NCBI GenBank assembly: GCA_026210745.1
Contig: CP110632.1
Coordinates: forward strand, 62,001 to 126,000
Length of the DNA: 64,000 nt
Direction: 5' to 3'
Source: Exobasidium rhododendri
Lineage: Eukaryota; Basidiomycota; Exobasidiomycetes; Exobasidiales; Exobasidiaceae
The notes under the pieces were generated by a model that was not told the DNA's origin, did not search any database, and saw nothing but the letters and a program-made list of their open reading frames with translations. The translations under genes and the position numbers were made by a program. Below, piece after piece: positions 32,983 through 42,197 of the stretch (within the stretch, counting starts at the first letter, position 1; every line of letters starts with the position of its first letter).

Positions 32983-33701
32983 GAGGAATCCAATTCGTTA
33001 AGGAGCTGATTCTACACGAGACGGACTTGGGCGTCTTGTTAATGTACCAGGCTTGCTGCCCTTTTCCTTTGTAGTCTTTCACATTAATTTATGGGCACGT
33101 AAGACCTTTCCCTGTACCTTTCTCGTCTCCAATGCCATACTTTACCTCTGTGACAATGGCATAGTCCTTCATCAGTAGACAATGACGACTCATCACCCAC
33201 ATCATGCACACTTATGCGATGGCATATAGGGCGTTCGGTGCGATCCCTACGCTCTCGACTTGCCATGTGTATGCGCACCGCTTTGAGGAACACAAGCATC
33301 TAGCGAGCGTGAGCCGAGTCGATCAGACACAGCCTTCGAAAACCACCTCTGCACTGCTACTACTCTACGACTGTCTCAATCGCCTCTGTCTGCCGTCCCC
33401 CTGTATCTTCTCCCCTACGTCAAGGATGTGTCGGCCTCTAGAGTCGGATGGAGAAGGACGGGCGGACACTGTAATATGCACTCCATTCTCCGTCCACGAC
33501 TCTCCTCTCCGCTACGGGTAATTGGAAGGGAAAAGGGGGTTTTCAGTCGGCGCAATCCTCTCCCTTTCTTGTACTGACGTCTCTTTCCGCGGTGCAAAGG
33601 GAGGAAAAGGAAGTATAAAGCTCGCTGATATCATTTCTCTTTTTCACCACCTTCTCCCTCTCCCCATCTCCTTCGTCTTCACTGTATCTTCACTCGACGA
33701 C
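32983..33701. other. Array spacer, 719 bp
   Basis: This is among the longest spacers in block 1. It carries TATAAAG at 33614-33620 for the next gene. Small frames on both strands show no signal peptide and no family signature. I see no remnant of a further copy. Confidence 0.45.
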
Positions 33702-34130
33702 ATGGTGAATCTAAATTTGCTCGCCCTTGCCGCAGCCGCCCTAGCACCCGCTCTCGTCAGCGCTGCCCCCTCCTCCATCGAAAAGCGAGTCCCTGCTCTG
33801 CCCACCAACAAACCTTGTCTCCGCCTCGATGACACTGCACGAGCCGACGTCCTCGATGGCATCAAGTACGCAGAAGTCGCTGAACTGAACGGCGCAAACA
33901 AGCACAACGTCTACCCTTACTCCTTTTACGGCGATGCAAGAGCAGGCGTCATTGCGCTCTACTTGAAGGCGGCTCCCAGTGCACCCTACGTGAACGTGTA
34001 CGCCTTCCAGCCTATGACTGGCGATCTCCCTGTCATGTTCTGGCTCGCCAAGGGAGACGAGTGCAGGATCAGAAATCAGGATCTGAACACCATCGACACT
34101 ATGGGGGCGACAGTCTACAAGAAGATCTGA
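33702..34130 (+). CDS. Small secreted protein, tandem family type A
   Basis: 142 aa from MVNLNLLALAAAAL. The signal peptide ends near ALVSAAP, with a dibasic IEKR at about residues 26-27 and the first Cys in NKPCLRLDDTARADVL. LYLKAAPSAPYVNVYAF leads to VMFWLAKGDECRIRNQDLNTID and VYKKI. It shares the AKGDEC-R-I-x-N-x-D-L variant with 48741, the first type A gene of block 2. TATAAAG lies 82-88 nt before the ATG. Two Cys only in the mature chain. Confidence 0.86.
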   Translation: MVNLNLLALAAAALAPALVSAAPSSIEKRVPALPTNKPCLRLDDTARADVLDGIKYAEVAELNGANKHNVYPYSFYGDARAGVIALYLKAAPSAPYVNVYAFQPMTGDLPVMFWLAKGDECRIRNQDLNTIDTMGATVYKKI

Positions 34131-34543
34131 CGTGCGAGTCAGTAGCAGGTCACCCACGCTGTTCTTCTTCTGTTGACTGTGAATCAGGCCTGTAATCATC
34201 TGCATGCAAGATACTGTAACAGAATGCGCTTCTCTTACAGCACTTCCAGCATCAATGCTCTTATGAATGAACATTTGTGCGGCAGATAGTATCTTTCCGC
34301 CTGCCTTCGGAGTCTGTGATTGGACGGCAATACCGTCGCTCCTCGTCCGCCTCCGCTTTCCTGCGCCCCACTCCGCACCCCTGAGACTTGACCCTCCTCC
34401 ACGCGCCTCTTTAGCAACTTTCACCCTCCTCTATGAAGATCCACTGGCGCCCACTCGAGTGCTCGAGTGTCTATAAGACGAGCCCTCTTTCTCTCAGTTC
34501 CACGACCCTTCTTTTCCCCCAAACAGCCTTCGCACACATCACG

Positions 34544-35041
34544 ATGCACCTCACCAACTTCATCCTCACGAGCCTCTTCTTGCTGCTGTCGTGCTCCTTG
34601 TGTACGATGACCGATGCGCTCAGCCACAAACGCTACAACAATGAAGAGGCCGTCACTCAGCCCGTATCCCGACAGATCCTTCCCACCAGCTCAGACCGCA
34701 TCCAGCCTTGCATCGATCTGAACGCTGCTGCGTATGCTGATGTCCGGAATCCGTCCAAATTCGCCAGGTCTGCAACACTGAACAGCGGCAACAACTTCCG
34801 CCAGGGCGCGTATCAGATCTCGATAGAAGGACGAGGAGGAGGATCAGCGGCCACTTCTGTCACGCTACGAAACGACAAGAGTGCACCAAAGCCGCTTGTC
34901 GTCTTCCAGTTCCCCAAAGCGCACAACCCAAGCTCGTCGATCATGTTCTGGCTGGCACGGGGCGAAGAGTGTCGTATCCCGAGTGGATTCGTCGGTCTGA
35001 TCAATTACTCGACCGCACAGACGTACACGCCAGTCAAGTGA
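34544..35041 (+). CDS. Small secreted protein, tandem family type A
   Basis: 165 aa from MHLTNFILTS, with signal peptide about 1-25 and a longer than usual propeptide (HKRYNNEEAVTQ..). QPCIDLNAAAYADVRNPSKF, NNFRQGAYQISI, HNPSSSIMFWLARGEECRIP and GFVGLIN match the 54399 gene of block 2 (YAEVQNPSKF, NGFKQGPYHLAI, NNPSSFIMFWLASGQSCQIP, GFIDLID) much better than its own neighbours. TCTATAAG at 34470-34477 is the TATA box. It is the last gene of block 1. Confidence 0.86.
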   Translation: MHLTNFILTSLFLLLSCSLCTMTDALSHKRYNNEEAVTQPVSRQILPTSSDRIQPCIDLNAAAYADVRNPSKFARSATLNSGNNFRQGAYQISIEGRGGGSAATSVTLRNDKSAPKPLVVFQFPKAHNPSSSIMFWLARGEECRIPSGFVGLINYSTAQTYTPVK

Positions 35042-35169
35042 GGTTAATATTATGTAGATGCTGTTGTTGATGTCACACGTCGTACTCTCTTTTATTCTAT
35101 CACGAGATAAGTCTTCATTGTTATCACATCGAAAGAAGCACAAGTAGCCGACACCTGCAGAAGAAATAC

Positions 35170-36108
35170 CTACGCATCACCCCGTAAGAGACGCACCACA
35201 ACTTCAGCATCGGGTTGCAATCCAATAGCGTCCATGTCCTCGCGAGCTTGCCTATCGAGATCGCCGAATCGTCGATATTCGGGGTGATCGCCTAGATAGA
35301 CAGAGGAGACAATCTCGCCGTAGCCCGTTGATGCCCCATCTTTGAGCTCCTGTTGGCCGTCCGATAAGCGTTCTGTCGACCTCGTATGACTCTCCTTGAA
35401 GTGCATGCCGCACCGCTCGAATGCTATCAGCTTGAGCTCCTTCGACGATGCATAGAGGTCGTTGACGAAGATTGCTCTGTTCGCCGTCTGCTCCAAATGC
35501 GTCATCGAGGCAACGACAGCCTTGGCCACCGTCTTGATCGATGTGCTGGAGAACTTGTGAGTTCCACTGTCGACGATGTCCAGCGTCTTTTCCGGAAGAT
35601 GAACACCGAGGAGACCGTCTCGCAGTGCTGTCTCAAGAATCAGCCCACATGTGACGGAAGACCAGGTGAACGCTCCTGCGCTGCTCGTCGCTTTTTCATG
35701 TGCATATCGCCTCGATCGATATGCATCACCCCACAGGGGGAAATCGCTGAGCTGGTCCACACTCAGGTCGCCAGTGTACTCGGACAGGATGATGCGCCGC
35801 ACTCCTACTACCACTGCAGCATCGATGATGCGCTTTGTGACAGCAAAGTCGTCAGCCTCACAAAGTACGGCGAAGTCGCTTCCTTGTAGTGCAGTCACGA
35901 AGAAGTCAGTCTCGAGCTTGCTGTCTACGCTACTCTGTGGATCTGGCTGCCCTAAGAGGCGCACGCAGAATGACTTTTCATGCCCCAGAGCCAGAACGAC
36001 CGCCGAGCCCACCAATCCTGCTCCCTGTAGCGGCAAAGATCAGCAAGAATCTTTCACTTACACTGCAATCGTACTCACACGAATGACTGCGATATTCTGG
36101 GAAGACAT
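35170..36108 (-). CDS. NmrA-like / isoflavone-reductase-like NAD(P)-binding protein
   Basis: Two exons, 36108-36079 and 36024-35170 (54-nt intron), give 294 aa. The start MSSQNIAVIRGAGLVGSAVV is built across the intron and forms the GxGxxG dinucleotide motif. SDFAVLCEADDFAVTKRIIDAAVVVGVRRIILSEYTG is the typical NmrA/isoflavone-reductase second half of the Rossmann fold, including the S-E-Y/F-G step. Members are either small-molecule reductases or redox-sensing regulators. The place beside two other short-chain reductases favours an enzyme. The promoter contains TACGGAAATATTGT at 36245-36258. Confidence 0.83.
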
Positions 36109-36724
36109 GGACATCAGAAGTGCTCTAGGACTGCAATGCCCCGTTCTTTCCGTCAAGTTATATAGATTATTGTCCATGTCCAGCCCTGATGATAAGTAAA
36201 TTCGTGCGCAGGTCGAAATTCCGGTGGCCGTTATCTCCGTCCCTTACGGAAATATTGTGTGGCAGGTGATTTCAGAAGCTCGCCTGTAGGGTCTAAGGTA
36301 TACGTTCCTGGTGTCTGGCTTGACGGTCACTCATGATGCGGCAACATTAGCTCCGGATGCTCAGGCAAGGGTGGACTTCACTAAAGACAAGAGGTAGGTC
36401 CGGGTCTGACTGGCTAGTGTCACATATCTCCCGTGATGTCGAATTCCATACTTCCTTCTTCAGCCCAGAACATAAGCTGCCGGCAATAACAAGGATGTTA
36501 TCGTCCACAGAGAATAATGCAGCAGCCAGAGGCAGAATTGAGAGGGAACCTTGAATGGCGGCAAAGGTAGGAAGCCTCTTTCATCTTTATTTAAGATCTG
36601 TTCTTCACACATTCAATCATTGGAGTAGACGATATTCGATTCAAGAGCATTAAAGATAACTGAGCAAGACAGTAGAGACTGATACGAGAAAGCATGGACA
36701 GGAGTAAATCAACCACATGCCTCC
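36109..36724. promoter_or_regulatory. Intergenic region upstream of the NmrA-like gene
   Basis: This 616-bp region lies between the NmrA-like start and the stop of the next minus-strand gene. It includes the element at 36245-36258, about 140 bp before the start codon, and the presumed 3' UTR of the reductase at 36725. No gene is seen. Confidence 0.45.
36245..36258 (+). promoter_or_regulatory. Candidate shared regulatory element, copy 1
   Basis: TACGGAAATATTGT, about 140 bp upstream of the NmrA-like gene. It matches 13 of 14 bases of TACGGAAATACTGT at 38488-38501, in the promoter shared by the reductase and the MFS exporter. A CGG half-site could suit a Zn2Cys6 factor. Function is inferred from position only. 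Confidence 0.4.
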
Positions 36725-38122
36725 TAAGTAGCAAGAGCAACGCCCTGCTTCAGGGTGTCGATGATGCTCGTCTCGGCAGGGATCCAGCTGATACCGAGGA
36801 TGCTTTCGGCGTCTTCGGTCACGTAGCGATCCGCAGAGGTGGGCTGCAGACACGGATAGATACGTCAATGACTATTCGCAGTAGCCCCTAGTATTATCTA
36901 ATTCACCTTGTCTTGTGTCTCCTCGGACGAATTCAACTCCGGTACATTCTGACGTGCCACTCTTGCAATGTCTCCAGGCTGGAGCTGCTCAAGAGCGAGT
37001 ATGAAAGGAATTTAGAATGCCTCTTGATAAAAGTGTATGTGGAGGACGAACTCACCATGGATCCGCACAGCGTGAAGCGCTTTCCCGTACTGTCGGAAGT
37101 GTACAAGGCCTCGACATGTGCTCGAGCAACGTCACGAACATCTGTCCATGGTCTTGCGATGCTGTCTGGCTGTTGCTTTGCGGTCGCAAATGCCCAGATG
37201 TACGCGTTCGTGCCCTCGTTGATCTTCTGGTGGTCTAGAATGACTGGACCAAGGACGAACGACGGATTGATCACGGCGAATTGAAAGTGCGGCTTCTTTT
37301 CCTTGACATAAGCCCATGCTCTGCGCTCGGCTAGCGTTCTGCAGGGAGGAGTACGACGTCAGCGGAGGGAGTAGACTGATGCCACGAGGATTCTGATGTG
37401 CCTCACTTGCTGCCGCTGTACGCTTCAAAGAGGTCCTTTGTTGTCGCTGTCTGTTCGTAGGTGATCGGCTGAAGAAGAAAAGAGGAGACATCCCTTGTCG
37501 GCGTTCCTCACAACTGTAGGTAGAAAGAGACACTCACGTTCCAGGAATCCTGTGATTGTGCAAAGAAGAAGACTGTGTGAGCTCTATGACGATGAAGGCG
37601 CGGATGGATCCTCGTACACTCACGGAGGTAATGACGGCACCGTTGTTGGGAAGACTACACTGCGCCACCACGCTGGACGTGAACACAACCTTCCGTACAC
37701 TCTGTTCCTTGGACGCAGATTCCAAGATCGACTCGATGCTGTTCACGGATGGTTTGATGAAATCCTCAACATTGTCCCCTTTAAATTTGGCAAGGAGTGG
37801 CGCTGCAACGTGGACGATGCCCGAGACGCCTGTCAAGCAAGAGGCACGAGCAGTATTGAGCACATATAATACACTTCCTTCAAAGAGTCTATGTCTCACC
37901 TTTCACAACGTCGTCATATGCGTGAGGAGCAGTAATGTCCGGCACGAAGCCATAGCTGATCTGGGCGCGAGGAAAGGCTCGGCGTAGGGACTCCGCTGAA
38001 GTCTCTGACCTGACAATTGCACGAACTTTGACTCCTCGTTCTAGTAGTTGCTGCACCACATGCGAACCGATGAAGCCATTTGCACCTGTGACTAGGACGA
38101 TTCCACTTTGGTCTACAGCCAT
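36725..38122 (-). CDS. Dihydroflavonol-4-reductase-like NAD(P)-dependent reductase (extended SDR)
   Basis: About seven exons from the ATG at 38122 to the stop at 36725. Exon 1 holds VLVTGANGFIGSHVVQQLLERG (TGxxGxxG). Exon 2 (37829-37624) has GIVHVAAP and KVVFTSSVVA. Exon 3 appears to be a 12-nt micro-exon (37549-37538) coding DSWN, a block usual in this family just before the catalytic part. The next junction builds YSGSKTLAERRAW, with the catalytic Y-x3-K. Then come FAVINPSFVLGP and WTDVRDVARAHVEALY. It should reduce a ketone or aldehyde with NADPH; many fungal members act on secondary metabolites or methylglyoxal. Divergent from the MFS exporter. Confidence 0.85.
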
Positions 38123-38778
38123 TGTGATTGAAGAAATTGGAAAGTGAGAATTGGAAAGTGAGTGTGAGTGTGAGTGGATGCAGGAGTGAGAGGCTCGAAT
38201 GAAGACTTACGCTTTCTCCTCCTTTTATCGTGATCTGCGAAGAATGCTGAAAACGTATTCTTCCTGCTGAGCTGCGCTGCTGAGACAGTACGCAAGCGGC
38301 CGTAGAGGTGTTATACCAATGCAGGCCACTAGCAAGTGATGCTGATAGACTTGACTCCACTTTCGCTCTTGGCCGGATATTAGCTTTCTTGTTCGGCACT
38401 TCGGAGTTTCCGATCTAAACGCGCAAGAAAAAGGCTAAGAAAGTCTGACACTGTGTCAAAAAGCTAAATCCGGAATCATTTCGTTCGTACGGAAATACTG
38501 TCATTCTGCCTTTCCCTCGAGATCAAGACAGGTGGTTATAGGTCTGAATCGTACGATGGCCGAGAGTGTCAATTGAAAAGGACACAAACATCGAGATGGG
38601 CAACTACAAAGCGTAGTCGTGCTGCGACTTCTTTACAGCACGCCATTGACGCGTGTGCGCAGCATTGGATGGGGGTGTGGCTCGTGGAAAGTGCCAGGAG
38701 TGAGGAAGCTAGTGCAACATTGATATATACTATCAACTTGGACACAGGAGTCCTATGAGATGAAACAACATCTTGAAT
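38123..38778. promoter_or_regulatory. Divergent promoter, reductase / MFS exporter
   Basis: This 656-bp region separates the two starts. It contains TCCGGAAT near 38469 and the TACGGAAATACTGT element at 38488-38501. A TTGATATATACTATC stretch near 38720-38734 could be the TATA region for the exporter. No gene fits. Confidence 0.5.
38488..38501 (+). promoter_or_regulatory. Candidate shared regulatory element, copy 2
   Basis: TACGGAAATACTGT in the divergent promoter of the reductase and the exporter, same orientation as copy 1 and differing at one base. A shorter CGGAAATA also occurs on the minus strand at 41600-41607, upstream of the DUF302 gene. Inference: shared control of the island. Confidence 0.4.
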
Positions 38779-40571
38779 ATGGACGTCAGCAAAGGAGATC
38801 CTCAAAGTGACAGCATTACCAGTAGACAAGGTGATGTCTTGAAGATGGTCGTGATGAAGTCGCCGCCCGCCGAGCTGGTCGTCACACCTCTAGAGGATGC
38901 TGAGGAGTCCGACAGTAGCACACCCAAGTCTGCCCAATTCTGGCTTGCTTTTGTGACGTTGTGTACGGTCACGATGCTTTCGGCATTAGAAATGTCCTGT
39001 GTCGGAACGGTGCTTCCCACGATCAGCCAAGATCTGGATGTACAAAACCTCTTCGTTTGGATGATCACGGCATACTTGATTGCTGAAGCAGCCATGATAC
39101 CGCTGTTCGGGCAACTAGCCAACATTTTTGGGCGAAAGGCGACACTTTTGATCGCCGTCGGCCTGTTTAGTATAGGATCTGGAGTTTCAGGCGGCGCCAA
39201 CTCGGCTGCGATGCTCATAGGAGGAAGAGCAGTACAGGGCGTCGGCGGTGGTGGTATCACCACTTTGGTCCAGATCATTGTCTCCGATCTTGTCTCGCTG
39301 AGGGAGCGCGGCAAGTACATGGGCCTGCTCGGCATGGTCATGTCCATTGGTACAGTCATCGGACCGATTGTGGGGGGCGCATTTGCAAGTGCAGGCGCAT
39401 GGAGGTGGTGAGTGAAACATATTTTAAGACGAGCAGTGTCACTAACGCCCTCTCATTTCACAGGGTGTTCTATCTCAATCTGCCCTTCTGCGGGATTGCA
39501 CTGGTGGTCATCCCCCTCTTCCTACGTATTCAGACCCCAAACGTCTCCGTGAAGGACGGTCTTGCAAGAATCGACTTCCTTGGCTGCCTCTACTTTGTCG
39601 GCAGCGTCATTTCTTTGGGCATCGGTTTAGCGTGGGGAGGGACGAGGCATCCTTGGGGCAATGCAAACGTCATTACACCGCTCGTTCTTGGAATACTCAG
39701 ACTAGGGCTCTTCATCGCCTGGGAGAGCAGCTCCTACTGCAACGAGCCAATGGTTTCGCCAGAGGTGTTCATGAACAGAACGTCAGCCGCTGCATTCGCC
39801 CTCGTCTTTATTCATGGCGTCGTCATGTTCGGGGTGATCTACTACCTACCCGTGCACTTCCAAGCTGTCGTTGGCCAGACCGCTTTAAAATCCGGCGTAT
39901 CCAGCCTACCGTTCACACTGGTCTGTGCCCCATTTGCTGTGGTGGCAGGCGTGTCGATTGCCGTGACTGGCAGGTACCGTGTTCCGATCTACGTTGCATT
40001 CATCTTACTTCCCCTGGGCACTGGCCTTCTCTCTCTTCTAGACAAACATTCCTCCATAGGAGAGTGGGTGGTGTTCGAGCTGATCTGTGGAGCCGGAGCA
40101 GGACTCTTGTTCTCCGCCTGCCTTTCACCCATTCAAGCTTCTCTCGACGTCGAATTGCTTGCCGCAGCTACAGCAATGTACACGTTCAAGCGTTCGTTTG
40201 GCTCCATCTGGGGACTTGCGATCCCGTCGGCAGTCTTCAACAGTTCGATCAACACCTCGATCCAGTCTCTCGCTTTGTCAAATCCTCTTATCTTTCAGCA
40301 ACTTGCAAATGGAAGAGCGTACAGCGCTTCAGAGTCGCACTTTTGGCACACTCTTAGTCCAGCGTTGCAAGAACAGATCGAGTCACATTTACTCCAGTGC
40401 ACTCAGTCTAGTGTTTCAAGTCTTGGCTGGCATTGCCGCTCTCGGTTTTTTCCTCTCTTTCTTTCTCAGAGCGTACCATTTGGAAACCAAGCTGGACACA
40501 AAGCATGGATTGCAAGGAAAGACTTCAGCAGGCGTCAAGGCATGATTAAGGTACATTTGCAAAGCTTGTAG
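38779..40571 (+). CDS. MFS drug:H+ antiporter, DHA2 (14-spanner), with apparent frame break near the C-terminus
   Basis: Exon 1 is 38779-39407 and exon 2 starts at 39464 (56-nt intron with ACTAAC branch site). The start is the ATG of MDVSKGD; the preceding in-frame codon start is TTG. Spans include FVWMITAYLIAEAAMIPLFGQLA, GRKATLLIAVGLF and GAWRWVFYLNLP, typical of DHA2 exporters. After LQEQIESH (about 40390) the frame runs into a non-family tail that stops at 40571. The overlapping frame instead encodes YSSALSLVFQVLAGIAALGF, the expected last membrane span, and stops at 40545. This points to a single-base indel, real or from sequencing, within a short T-run near 40387-40392. Confidence 0.82.
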
Positions 40572-40791
40572 GAAATGTACCACTTTTATTACACATAATC
40601 ATTGTTGTTGAAGGTGTGAGTGTGTCAATCTTATGCTTGTAGTAGTCTCGCAGAAGACTGCAGCAATGAGATTCAGAGGTCTAGACAATCATACAAGAGC
40701 GTCTTTATATAAGCGGGGATGATTACTTCTTGACAGATGAGGATGCTTCAGGTAGAACTTGCAAGTGCGATCCAACACGAGCGCATTATAA

Positions 40792-41331
40792 TCAAGTCTT
40801 CTTCAGACAGGAGGTAGCCTGTGCGCTCTGCACATCGTCTACGATGCTCTTGAGGAGTTCAAGGCGCTTTTCATCCACTAATCCTCCAATTTCAGAGACT
40901 TCTGCGTTTTCGAATTGACGAAGGAGGGATGTGATCGTGACATACTCTATCTTGACATCACCTCTGCCATCTTCATAGATGAGAAAGTTGATCGGAGCGT
41001 GAAGAGCGACTCGGATCTCGTGTACGGTCATTGTCGTAGCTAGCCTGGAGTTGCCTATGACGTACTGCTTGGCTTTTCGAGGCGTCCCAGCGAGTTCGGC
41101 CAGCCTCCCGTGATCATGTATGGCATAGATGCTGAACGGCTCTTTTCCCCTCATTGCATTCACATTGTCCTCTAGCTCTCTAAGCGTCTTTGAGGACTTT
41201 AGAGACACATCGTCGTATCGTCCAAGTCGCTCTTCAAAGCGGCGTGTAAAAGCTTCAAAGCTGACAGGGATCTCGATCGTTTGCACCGTGACTTCCACCT
41301 GTGAGCTCGATGTCTTCCATTGGTCGTCCAT
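40792..41331 (-). CDS. DUF302-family protein
   Basis: Intronless, 179 aa from the ATG at 41331 (MDDQWKT). The frame continues upstream without an ATG to a GTG at 41580, and a minus-strand TATAAAAG at about 41412-41419 lies 80 nt before 41331, supporting the shorter form. The DUF302 core is visible: FSIYAIHDHGRLAELAG, then KQYVIGNSRLATTMTVHEIRVALHAPINFLIYED and VKIEYVTI. Proteins of this fold are small and cytosolic, with no settled activity. It follows the exporter tail-to-tail. Confidence 0.78.
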   Translation of the reverse strand: MDDQWKTSSSQVEVTVQTIEIPVSFEAFTRRFEERLGRYDDVSLKSSKTLRELEDNVNAMRGKEPFSIYAIHDHGRLAELAGTPRKAKQYVIGNSRLATTMTVHEIRVALHAPINFLIYEDGRGDVKIEYVTITSLLRQFENAEVSEIGGLVDEKRLELLKSIVDDVQSAQATSCLKKT

Positions 41332-41599
41332 GGCAACTCGTTTGAGGCGACTTTGTATATCGTCTTTGAATGAAAATGTATCGTTCGCAAAGATCCGAGG
41401 AATGACCTGCCTTTTATAAAGGGATCGAGAAGGTGTCTTTTCGTGTGCGAGTGCAGAACAGACCAAGGCAAGCCGGTCTGGACGGCGATAAGCGGTGTCC
41501 ACTCTAGGCGACCCGTCGTAATGCGGCCGTATGGATTTTCTTCCTACTGAAGACACCGGCTTCTCCGAAGGCCATGGCACCAGACCACCACTTCTGTGC

Positions 41600-41607
41600 T
41601 ATTTCCG
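41600..41607 (-). promoter_or_regulatory. CGGAAATA site upstream of the DUF302 gene
   Basis: An 8-bp core match to the two longer elements at 36245 and 38488, about 270 bp before the DUF302 start codon and oriented with the gene. An 8-mer alone could occur by chance, so this is weak. Confidence 0.25.
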
Positions 41608-41866
41608 AAAGTGCGGGAACAGAGAGATTTGAGGAAACGCTGAGCGCTCGATGTCTTATCCAATTCTACTTCTTTACACTGGTTTTCGCCATGTTCACCT
41701 ACTGCGCCCGTCGTCTTCCGTGGAGTCGACTCTGACAGTCCCTTCATGTAGATATAGTGCTTTTCTTGCTGCCCCTCCAATCTTTTCTTCGAGGGCACGA
41801 CACATGTTTAATGCACACATTACGTAAGGAGTCGTATTTGCTCCTAGCTTCTTGTTGTTAGAAGGC

Positions 41867-41945
41867 AGCTGTATGATATTTCGCACATGTTGAGCTGTAC
41901 AATATTTCGTACGCGTCTGGCTGTGCGATATTTCATACACTCAAT
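41867..41945. repeat. Three imperfect tandem copies of a 25-28-bp unit
   Basis: The units are 41867-41892, 41893-41920 and 41921-41945. Each has CTGT, then 2-4 bases, then ATATTTCGYAC or ATATTTCATAC. The core ATATTTC keeps regular spacing. Could be a protein-binding array or chance microduplication. Confidence 0.65.
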
Positions 41946-42160
41946 GCGCGGCTACCTGTATCTTTACCTTTTCTCGCTTCACTCAATGATCATTGCACGT
42001 AGCCTTCAATACAATATGCTTTGGTAGCTCTGGCCCCCGTGCTGTATGCACTACATTGGCTTGTGTACAAGTTGGGTTGTAGTGATTTTTGCTTTTCTAT
42101 TCAGGATTCTTTCTAGCGCGTCACTGTAAGCACCTTGCTTCGGACTTCGGGAATATATTC

Positions 42161-42197
42161 ATGCACATGCACAGCTCATGCACAAGCACATGCACAT
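42161..42197. repeat. TGCACA-rich low-complexity patch
   Basis: About 37 bp built from repeated ATGCACA / AGCACA units in an otherwise gene-free region. No function inferred. Confidence 0.6.

Larger units (their letters stand above)
29590..35041 (+). repeat. Tandem gene array, block 1 (W-[LI]-x5-C secreted family)
   Basis: Six intact genes and one remnant, all on the plus strand and intronless, occur in type order C, C, (C remnant), B, A, A, A. Spacers are 347-742 bp and contain only promoters, 3' ends and the remnant. TATA boxes lie 74-130 nt before most starts. Two of them sit in the shared context GTGTCTATAWAAG (30451-30461 and 34467-34477). No transposon ends or long direct repeats were seen in the spacers. 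Confidence 0.8.

Noticed and set aside
40319-40376. A 58-nt intron (GT at 40319, AG at 40376) that would restore frame in the DHA2 exporter
   Set aside because: It would remove a stretch (GRAY...F..TL.P..Q) that is conserved in the family, and its donor is weak; a one-base indel is the better explanation.
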